Made by a program: the position numbers and the translations under genes. Below are positions 53,178-61,100 of a stretch of DNA of 64,000 bases, piece after piece. Origin of the DNA: Rubripirellula obstinata (lineage in GTDB: Bacteria > Planctomycetota > Planctomycetia > Pirellulales > Pirellulaceae); assembly GCF_001642955.1 (NCBI RefSeq), contig NZ_LWSK01000001.1, positions 185,745-249,744 on the forward strand. Direction: 5' to 3'. Position 1 is the stretch's first letter, and each line of letters begins with the position of its first letter. Under the pieces are notes generated by a model. That model did not search any database, was not told the origin of the DNA, and saw only the letters and a list, made by a program, of their open reading frames with translations.

Positions 53178-54323
53178 ATGAATCGCATGGGTGATTTGAC
53201 TGGTTACAACATTCGCTCGACCGTCTTGGGACTGGGGATGGTTGCTTGCTTGGTGACGCTTAGCGGATGTAGCACGCTTGGACTTTCGCTGTATCCGTCC
53301 GGTGCGACATTGACTGACCAAGCCGAGGCGGTGCTGGAAGCTTCTCGGATACCGACCAACATCGCTCGTGAAAACGCGAAAACTGTTTTGCCGCCACACG
53401 CATTGGAACCGGGCGACTCGATCCTGATCGAACCGGTTAGCCTGGAACGTGACCTGCGTTTGCCCGCCGACCAAGTCGTTTTGGCCGATGGCACCGTTGA
53501 CCTTGGGCCGTATGGACGGGTCATCGTTGCGGGTAACCATTTGGAACAAGCCGAGTCGCTGATCGAACAACAGATCGCGTTCCAGATTCGACAACAACGC
53601 GAATCATGCAAACAGTTCGCCAGCGAAGAGGACCGCGAAGCCATCGATGCCGATTCTCTGCCGGACGGATGCGATGCGATTGCGGTCAACGTGCGAATGC
53701 TGGAACCGGTTCATCGCTTTTACGTGCTCGGCGAAGTCAACGCACCGGGGGCTTACCCGTTGTCAGGTTACGAAACTGTTTTGGACGCCATCGTGACGGC
53801 CGGTGGCCTGACCAGTGCGGCGAATCCTTGCAAGATCTTGCTCGCTAGGCCCACCGATCCCTGCGAGTGCCGCGTGACGCTGCCGGTGTGCTATCGCGAG
53901 ATTGTGCAGATGGGCAACAGCGGTTCAAACTATCAACTTCAACCCGGCGATCGCGTTTTTGTTTCGTCACGATCTTGCATGGACGAGCTGTTGTTCTGGC
54001 GTGCCAGCGAAACCTGCGATCGATGCTCGGGTTGCAATCGAGCTTGCTGCGATCCGGCTTCCGTTGCAGCTAATCCAATGGCGGGTGTCGTCAATACAAT
54101 GATCCCGCCCGGCAGCACAGGTTGGTTGCGACTGTCCAATGATCCGCTACGCCCCAACGACTTGATCGAACCGACGCAAGCACCACCGACGCAAGCACCA
54201 CCGATGGTCAGCGAGACAAATGAATCGCTAAACCTAGGCGACTATCTCGAACAGAATTCGGATGGAAGCAGTTCGGGATCGTCACCAGCGGATTCCGACG
54301 TCGACGGGGAACTCGATTTCTGA
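53178..54323 (+). CDS. SLBB-domain polysaccharide export lipoprotein (Wza-like)
   Basis: 381 residues from the ATG at 53178, which follows GGGGAAA; an ATG at 53166 is possible. The lipobox is in LVTLSGCSTLGLSLYP. The polysaccharide export (Poly_export) domain is seen in LEPGDSILIEPVSLERDLRLPADQVVLADGTVDLGPYGRVIVAGNHLEQAESLIEQQI and an SLBB domain in VLGEVNAPGAYPLSGYETVLDAIVTAGGL. A Cys-rich segment (CRVTLPVC; ASETCDRCSGCNRACC) and a Pro/Thr linker end the protein. It should form the outer-membrane channel for an exopolysaccharide; the Wzz-like partner may be the gene at 9363 or one outside the window. Confidence 0.87.
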   Translation: MNRMGDLTGYNIRSTVLGLGMVACLVTLSGCSTLGLSLYPSGATLTDQAEAVLEASRIPTNIARENAKTVLPPHALEPGDSILIEPVSLERDLRLPADQVVLADGTVDLGPYGRVIVAGNHLEQAESLIEQQIAFQIRQQRESCKQFASEEDREAIDADSLPDGCDAIAVNVRMLEPVHRFYVLGEVNAPGAYPLSGYETVLDAIVTAGGLTSAANPCKILLARPTDPCECRVTLPVCYREIVQMGNSGSNYQLQPGDRVFVSSRSCMDELLFWRASETCDRCSGCNRACCDPASVAANPMAGVVNTMIPPGSTGWLRLSNDPLRPNDLIEPTQAPPTQAPPMVSETNESLNLGDYLEQNSDGSSSGSSPADSDVDGELDF

Positions 54324-54804
54324 TCGCGAAAGATGCGATGGTCATGGGCCACGATGCCGGAATTTCACCAAATTCACGGAGTCAACGTAGTAGAACCTTG
54401 CGGCTAAAACTCCGTGGCTAAAAATTCGGTGCCACTGAATCAGTTTTTCGTCGGTTCTGTGTTGGCAAGCTCCACTACAAATTCGCCACCTATTGTTAAC
54501 GCGATGTTTAGCCTCGCTAGTTTTCGGGTGGAGAAGAGAGCCCGAAGTATTTCAAACGGTCAAACGAAATCTCGATTTGGCGATATTGTGCTCACGACCA
54601 GCGGCTCAGTTTGCGGTGAGTTAGCGATATGAAATCGCATGCGTGGATCGATCATTGGACGATTTCTTGTTCAGCTCGTTTCGATCGATCGGCCTCGGTG
54701 GTGGTTTGTATTGCCAGACCGGTGTACTTTCGCGGCGGAACGACACCGATCCATCAAGCTCCTGGACCATCGTCGCTGCGTTTTCAACCAAGGATTCTGA
54801 ACAA
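54324..54804. other. Intergenic region before the SulP gene, no gene seen
   Basis: About 480 bases. The in-frame extension upstream of the SulP GTG start (from an ATG at 54643) has no family character. There are no hairpin elements of the named families. Promoter elements are not clear. Confidence 0.45.
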
Positions 54805-56781
54805 GTGGCCACCGTACCGACCCAACCCGACGAAGCGCCTCGTGGAGATGCGAGTGGATTCACGCGATACATGAAGCAAGACCTGGTTTCCGGGTTGCTG
54901 GTTTCTTTGATCGCACTGCCACTCTGCTTGGGAATTTCACTTGCCTGTGGCTACCCGCCCATCGCTGGAATCTTCACCGCGATCATCGGTTCCATCCTGT
55001 GTACGTTTCTTAGCAACAGCGAGCTAACGATCAAAGGTCCAGCGGCTGGGTTGATCGTCATTGTTGTCGGTTGCATTGAGGACTTTGGCGGCAATGGAAT
55101 GACGGGTGGTTGGATGGATGCTGACATGACCGCCTACAAAGCAGCACTTGCCGTCGGTGTTGCCGCGGCCGTTCTACAGATTCTGTTTGGCTTTTTTCGT
55201 GCTGGAATCCTGGGTGAGTTTTTTCCAACCGCCGCAGTCCATGGAATGCTGGCCGCGATCGGAATCATCATCATGATTAAGCAGTTTCCGGTGGCCTTGG
55301 GTGTGATCGGTGCTGGTGGTGAACCGCTGGAAATGTTGAGAGAGATTCCGCGTTACTTGGCGGAAGCCAACCCGGCGATTGCGTCAATCGGAATCGTGAG
55401 TCTGGCGATTATGTTTGCTTGGCCTTTGGTTCGAGATCGCGTTTCGTTTCTAAAACCGATCCCCGCTCCCCTGGTCGTCTTGTTGGTCGCGGTTCCGATG
55501 GGAATGGGATTTGACTTGCTGCATGCCCACCCCTATTCCCTTGCTGATCACGAATATCAGTTGGGAGAGCAGTACCTTGTCAAAATGCCCGATCGTGTTT
55601 TCGGCATGTTCGACGACATCACGTTCCCTGAGTTCTCGGCATTGCAACAGCCCAAGGCATGGAAGTGGGTGACGATGTTCTTTCTAATCGGAACGCTTGA
55701 ATCGTTGCTGAGTGCCAAAGCGGTGGACTTGCTGGATCCTTGGAAACGCAAAACGAATATGAACCGCGACATCGTCGCAGTGGGTGTCGCGAACTTAGCC
55801 GCATCCAGCCTTGGCGGTCTGCCAATGATTTCCGAAATCGTTCGCTCCAAAGCTAACATTGACAACGGAGCCCGGACCCGTTTCGCCGACATGTGGCACG
55901 GAATCTTTCTGTTGCTTTGCGTCGCATTGATTCCAACCGTCTTGCACCGAATTCCACTTGCGGCATTGGCCGCCATGCTCGTCTACACCGGCTTTCGATT
56001 GTCACACCCCAGCGAATTCTTGCACGTCTGGCGAATTGGCAAAGAACAACTGGCAATTTTCGTCACCACCGTGGTAGTGGTTTTGGCAACAGACTTGCTG
56101 ATTGGCGTTGCTGCCGGAGTCATTCTGAAAATGATCATTCACGCTTCCAACGGCATGCCCTTGAAAAGCATGTTCAAGCCATTTTTGGAAATCCAGGATG
56201 TGAATAAGAATACCAGCATGATCGTAGCCAAAGAGTCAGCGGTGTTTAGCAACTGGATTCCATTTCGTCGCCAGATCGAGCAGGTCGGATTGGTGCAAAA
56301 ACGCAACCTGATTGTTGACCTGTCCGGCACAAAGTTGGTGGACCATAGCGTGATTGAAAAGCTGAAAGAGATGGAACGCGACTTCCAACAAGAGGGTTTG
56401 GAATTTGAGGTTCGCGGGCTGGATTCCTTGCAACCTTTGGCTGGTGGTTCCCATGCGGCTCGAAAAGTAGGGCTCACAAAATTGCAACGAATCACGGTGG
56501 TGACTGAACCGTCTTTGGAAGACAGACTGATCAGGGAAATCGTTGAATTCGGGATTTCAGGTTACACATCGACGCCTTGCTCGGGTGCGGGGCGACGTCA
56601 AATCGCCGACGGCCACGAACGTTCGCCGCGAGTCCGAATCGAAGTCATTGCGTCAGCCAGTAGTGCGAAAATGGTCATCGACTTCCTACGCCGCGAAATT
56701 TTAGACGAGCATCGTATCACGGTATGCGTCGAAACCGTCAGTGTCTTCCGCGCGGATGATTTCTGCGACTCGTTAAAATAA
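54805..56781 (+). CDS. SulP-family anion transporter with STAS and PII-like C-terminal domains
   Basis: 658 residues from a GTG at 54805 with AAGGA about 10 bases upstream. The SulP membrane domain shows the family signature [40 protein letters not shown] and [18 protein letters not shown], continuing to ~470. A STAS domain follows ([28 protein letters not shown]). The last ~95 residues are a PII/PII-like fold: [25 protein letters not shown], then [25 protein letters not shown] and [16 protein letters not shown]. SulP proteins move sulfate or bicarbonate; PII-like domains sense nucleotides or carbon status. This suggests direct gating of uptake by a fused sensor. Confidence 0.88.
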   Translation: MATVPTQPDEAPRGDASGFTRYMKQDLVSGLLVSLIALPLCLGISLACGYPPIAGIFTAIIGSILCTFLSNSELTIKGPAAGLIVIVVGCIEDFGGNGMTGGWMDADMTAYKAALAVGVAAAVLQILFGFFRAGILGEFFPTAAVHGMLAAIGIIIMIKQFPVALGVIGAGGEPLEMLREIPRYLAEANPAIASIGIVSLAIMFAWPLVRDRVSFLKPIPAPLVVLLVAVPMGMGFDLLHAHPYSLADHEYQLGEQYLVKMPDRVFGMFDDITFPEFSALQQPKAWKWVTMFFLIGTLESLLSAKAVDLLDPWKRKTNMNRDIVAVGVANLAASSLGGLPMISEIVRSKANIDNGARTRFADMWHGIFLLLCVALIPTVLHRIPLAALAAMLVYTGFRLSHPSEFLHVWRIGKEQLAIFVTTVVVVLATDLLIGVAAGVILKMIIHASNGMPLKSMFKPFLEIQDVNKNTSMIVAKESAVFSNWIPFRRQIEQVGLVQKRNLIVDLSGTKLVDHSVIEKLKEMERDFQQEGLEFEVRGLDSLQPLAGGSHAARKVGLTKLQRITVVTEPSLEDRLIREIVEFGISGYTSTPCSGAGRRQIADGHERSPRVRIEVIASASSAKMVIDFLRREILDEHRITVCVETVSVFRADDFCDSLK

Positions 56782-56901
56782 CGTGGAACAGAATTCATTC
56801 GATTTGAATTGAAAGGTGTTCTGCTAGGTCGGCCGAAACTCTTGGCGAGTTTCGCTACGGGGGAATCAGCCAATCCATAAGTAATTTATTAGCTGTAACC
56901 G

Positions 56902-56976
56902 ACTGAACCCTGGCGGGCCCAGATGCGAAAGATTTCGCCAAAGACGGAACTTGTTTCAGGACAGTTCCTTCGGGGA
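56902..56976 (-). repeat. REP-like half element (family A2)
   Basis: In reverse complement it matches 440-512 almost throughout: GGAACTGTCC, GAAACAAGTTCCGTCTTTGG, then a foot (GCATCTGGGCCC, where GTAG has become GCAT) and GCCAGGGTTCAGT. It lies between the convergent SulP and PA2169-type genes. Confidence 0.72.
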
Positions 56977-57026
56977 ACCTTGGGCGCAATCGAGTGTCAG
57001 CGGCCGGCAGTCTTCACAGGCCTCAA

Positions 57027-57497
57027 CTAGCTATTTTTGTACGTATCGCGAAGATGACGGACTTTGTCGTGGCCGGCTTTTACGGCGGCATACTGTTCGG
57101 TCAGGACATCGTTCATCGCGCTGTTGGCGGTCTCTTTGAGAACATCTTCGTACGCTGCCCTGATGTAGTCCTCGCCACGTTCGGCTTCAATTAGCAAGAC
57201 GTACGGGTCGCCGCCGTTGATCTTGCTGCGAATGTTGATCCAGATTCGGTGTGTTTTGGCGGCCACGCTGCCATCGTCTTCGGCATCTTCGCCGTTGAAT
57301 TCAATGAACTTTTGCAACTCGCTAGCCATTGCCGATCGCTGATCACCGATCTCTTTGAACAACACGGTCAGTTGTACGTCGTCGATTTCTTCGGCCGACT
57401 TGTGGAAGCCGTTGTACGAGTCGATGTTGGCTCGAATCAGCTTTTGCAGCTTGGCGATCGTGGCGTCATTCAGGTCAGTTTTGGTTTCAAGAGTCAT
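57027..57497 (-). CDS. PA2169-family four-helix-bundle protein
   Basis: 156 residues: LNDATIAKLQKLIRANIDSYNGFHKSAEEI, VQLTVLFKEIGDQRSAMASELQKFI, GGDPYVLLIEAERGEDYIRAAYEDVLKE and YAAVKAGHDKVRHLRD. These are the four helices of the PA2169/DUF2383 ferritin-like family, often found in stress-related clusters. The conserved acidic and His residues (EAERGED, HDKVRHLRD) may bind metal. No enzymatic role is established to my knowledge. It is on the opposite strand to the SulP gene and ends near it. Confidence 0.85.
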   Translation of the reverse strand: MTLETKTDLNDATIAKLQKLIRANIDSYNGFHKSAEEIDDVQLTVLFKEIGDQRSAMASELQKFIEFNGEDAEDDGSVAAKTHRIWINIRSKINGGDPYVLLIEAERGEDYIRAAYEDVLKETANSAMNDVLTEQYAAVKAGHDKVRHLRDTYKNS

Positions 57498-57533
57498 GAC
57501 GGTTTCTGTTGATTGGAGAAACGCAGGGCAGAA

Positions 57534-57677
57534 TTACCAGCGTCGGTCAAACAGGTGAAATGCAAAATGTGTGCCGTTAGATGATCCTACGATTCGCTTC
57601 CCGCTGGCCATCAACTCGCTATGATGTTGCTGGATACTGTCGCGTGCCGATTCGGCCGGTCGTTCTTCGACCAACAT
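57534..57677 (-). CDS. Possible small protein or decayed gene end, function unknown
   Basis: 47 residues: MLVEERPAESARDSIQQHHS, then ELMASGKRIVGSSNGTHFAF and HLFDRRW. The frame stays open ~130 bases further upstream and there codes a hydrophobic stretch (TFGVFVFIFLFDDKP), but with no start codon, so it may be a gene remnant or a gene with a start I cannot see. The stop is 36 bases before the start of the PA2169-type gene on the same strand. No ribosome-binding site was seen. The remaining part of the 655-bp gap 57498-58152 holds only the hairpin at 57910. Confidence 0.3.
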   Translation of the reverse strand: MLVEERPAESARDSIQQHHSELMASGKRIVGSSNGTHFAFHLFDRRW

Positions 57678-57909
57678 GACCGGCGACCGCTCAACTTCTA
57701 GTGCAGAATCCGTTTCTCGACGCGCGTCATTGGGAGGTCTGCTTGACCCAGGATCGGGCTTGTCATCGAATAAGAAGATGAATACGAAGACGCCAAATGT
57801 TTGTGGGGTTTGGAGATTGACGCGATGAATTGGAAAAAAATTCGGAGAGGTTTAACATAGGATGAGTCTCGAGATGACTTCAGGAGGCTGGATTCCCCCA
57901 AATCTCAGC

Positions 57910-57967
57910 CCGAATGCGTAAGCGAGGGATTTCCGGGACAAGCAAGATCCCTCGCTTACGCACTCGG
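57910..57967. repeat. Inverted repeat (family F)
   Basis: Arms GCGTAAGCGAGGGAT (57916-57930) and complement (57947-57961), extended to ~21 bp with one mismatch. No T-tract. It lies between divergent genes, so it cannot serve as a terminator for either. A GGAACAGTTCCC, like the family A2 end, is at ~57995. Confidence 0.8.
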
Positions 57968-58152
57968 ATTGGGAAGTCGGTGAGTTGTTTCGGAACAGTT
58001 CCCTAGGCCATCGCTGGCTCGATCAAACGATTGAACACAGTCGGGGCATCCTATCAGTGATGTGCCTATCAGTGATGTGAAAGAACCCATCGAAAATTAG
58101 CTCCCGTCGTGGTCGGCGACGAAGTGAAAACAGGTCTGTGGAAAGAAGCACG

Positions 58153-61100
58153 ATGACGCAACCCAAGACACTCCTTGTCGCCGTTGGAGCTTCCGCTGGT
58201 GGACTGGAAGCATTTAGCGATTTTTTGTCAGCGATTGGCAATCAACCTGGATTTGCAATCGCGCTGGTTCAACATCTTGACCCGAACAATAAGTCGTTGT
58301 TGCCTGATTTGCTTCGCAATCAGACTTCGCTCAACATTGAAGAAGTTGCGCCGCGGAAAAAGATCCAGCCCAACACGGTTTACTTGTGCCCGCCGCGTGG
58401 CCGATTGACTGTTCGCAATGACGTGTTGGAGGTTTCGACAGATTCCGGCGACGATGCGGATACCAATGTCATTGACCATTTCTTTCATTCGATCGCCGAA
58501 ACGCAATCGGAACGCGGCATCGGTATCATCCTGTCGGGCAGCGGCACTGATGGAACCTTGGGCCTAAAGTCGATCAGCGACGCCGGCGGGATGACATTCG
58601 CTCAAGACAGCGAATCGGCCAAGTTCGATTCGATGCCTCGCAACGCCGCGACGACCGGTGTTGCCGATCAAGTGATGCCGCCTGCGGAGATCGCGGATGA
58701 AGTAAAGAAGTACGTCGGCTATCTTAATGGGCTGGGGCAAGAGCCTGCGAAAAAGAAGTTTGAAGAGCAAATCAAACATGCGATTCCGCGAATTGCCGAC
58801 GCTTTGTTGGCCGAAACCGGAAACAACTTCAAACACTATAAGGTCAACACGCTGGCGCGACGGATTCAACGTCGGATACAGGTTCTGAAACTCTCCGGCG
58901 TGGACGAATACGTCAATTTATTGCATCAGGACAAGAACGAACCACAGCAGTTGTTCCGTGAATTGTTGATCAGCGTGACCGCGTTCTTCCGCGATCCGGA
59001 TTCGTTCGAGACGTTGGCCGATCAGGTGATCCCGAAGTTGTTTGCCAATCGGCAACCCGGTGCCCCGGTTCGCATTTGGGTACCGGGATGCGCGACGGGC
59101 GAAGAAGCGTACACGATTGCGATGCTGTGTCGGGAATACGTCGAACAATCCTGCCGCATTGTTCATCCGAATGACGAACCGTCTGAATCCGAAGCGATGG
59201 GGGAAAATTGCTCTACCATGACCTTCCAAGTTTTTGCCAGCGATATTGACGAACGGGCGTTGGGGATCGCTCGCGCGGCCGTCTATCCCGCGGGGATTTC
59301 AGATCATGTGTCCGAAGAACGACTCCAAAGATTCTTTATTAAAAAAGGCAATCGCTATCACGTCAAGCAACAGATTCGCGAGTGCGTTTTGTTTTCTTCG
59401 CACAACTTGATTAGCGACCCGCCGTATTCTCGCCAAGATTTGATCTCGTGTCGCAACTTGCTGATTTACCTTGGGCCGCATCTGCAAAAGAAGCTGATTC
59501 CGTTGTTCCATTACGCGCTGCGTCCGAGCGGTTATTTGTTGCTTGGGCCAAGCGAGAGCATTTCGTCGCATGGCGAACTGTTTCGCAGCATCGACAGCAA
59601 GCACCGCATCAGCCAACGAAAGGGAACCGCGATCGCCCGCAACACCGCGTTGACACTTCGCGCGGGAAACAATGAATTGACTCAGTCGCCCGACGTTTCA
59701 GCGATGGACGATGACAAAACCGATGCAGTGCAGATCATGCAGCGCATTATCTTGGACGAATTCGCGCCCAAGGCCGTTGTGGTTGACGAAGACGGACAAG
59801 TGATCTGTTCGTCAGGCGAAATGCACAAGTATTTATCGACCGGCGAAGGCGCCTTCCAGAACAACCTGGTCAAAATGGCGCGGCGAGGAATGCGGATCGG
59901 GCTGCGGGCGACGTTTAGCGAAGCGAAAGCAAAACGACGACGGATTACTCATGAAAATTTATCCGTGCAAACCGATGAAGGCAAACAACGGGTGATGATC
60001 ACGATCCAGCCGATGATGCGGTTGGGGGAAGATTCGGGTCTGTTCATCGTCGTCTTCCACGATGTGGGGCTGCCGATCCAAAGTGGTAACGGAATTCGCC
60101 AAGACATTCGGCCAGACGAGGCGGAGGAATCAAATGTCTTGACGACTTCCGCTACCAATGACGACTTGATGATCAACCAGCTTGAATTGGAACTTTCGAC
60201 GACCCGGAATGATCTTGAAAAGACGATGCAGGAAATGGACGCCGCCAACGAGGAGTTGAAATCGTCTAACGAAGAACTGTTGTCGATGAACGAGGAACTG
60301 CAATCGGCCAACGAAGAATTAGAAACGTCCAAGGAAGAAATTCGCGCGGGCAGCGACGCAGTCGGACGTGCTAACGCCGACCTGGAAAACCTGCTTCGCA
60401 GCACACGGATCGCAACCATCTTTATAGACGACGACGGTTCGATCCGCAGTTTTACTCCGGCCGCGACCGAAATCTACGGACTGATTCCCACCGACGTCGG
60501 CCGCCCGCTGGCCCAGATCGTTCCCAATACCGCTTACATGCCGCCGCTGCCCGATCGCGATGCGATTATTGACGATGTCGCTGACGAAGAAACTATCGTC
60601 ACGCATGGCGGAAAGTCATTCATTCGCCGTGTCTTGCCTTACCAGAACTATTCGGGCGAGCGAGAAGGCATCGTTGTCACGTTTACCGATGTTTCGCAGT
60701 TGAAGGAAAGCGAAGAACTGTTTCAATTGCTGGTCGATGCGTCGGCGCAAATTGTATGGATCACCAATGCGGAAGGTTTCGTCGTCGATGATTCGCTGAG
60801 CTGGCGAGCGTTCACCGGGCAGACTTACGACCAATGGAAAGGTCACGGATGGCTCGATGCAATTCACCCCGACGATCGCCAGCCGACGATATCGGCTTGG
60901 CAGCGAGTCGTTGATACGGGCAGTCAATTGTCGCTGGATTATCGGCTGCGACATCATTCGGGCGATTACCGATGGACGCATGTTCGCGCCGTCGCTCAAC
61001 GCCACCCTGATGGATCGGTCAGCCGTTGGATCGGCATGAACACCGACATCGATGCTCGTAAACACTATGAACACGAGTTGGCGGATCGCGAAGCCGATTT

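Noticed and set aside
54643..54804. N-terminal extension of the SulP gene from the ATG at 54643
   Set aside because: The extra 54 residues have no family character, while a GTG with a ribosome-binding site lies at 54805 shortly before the conserved part.
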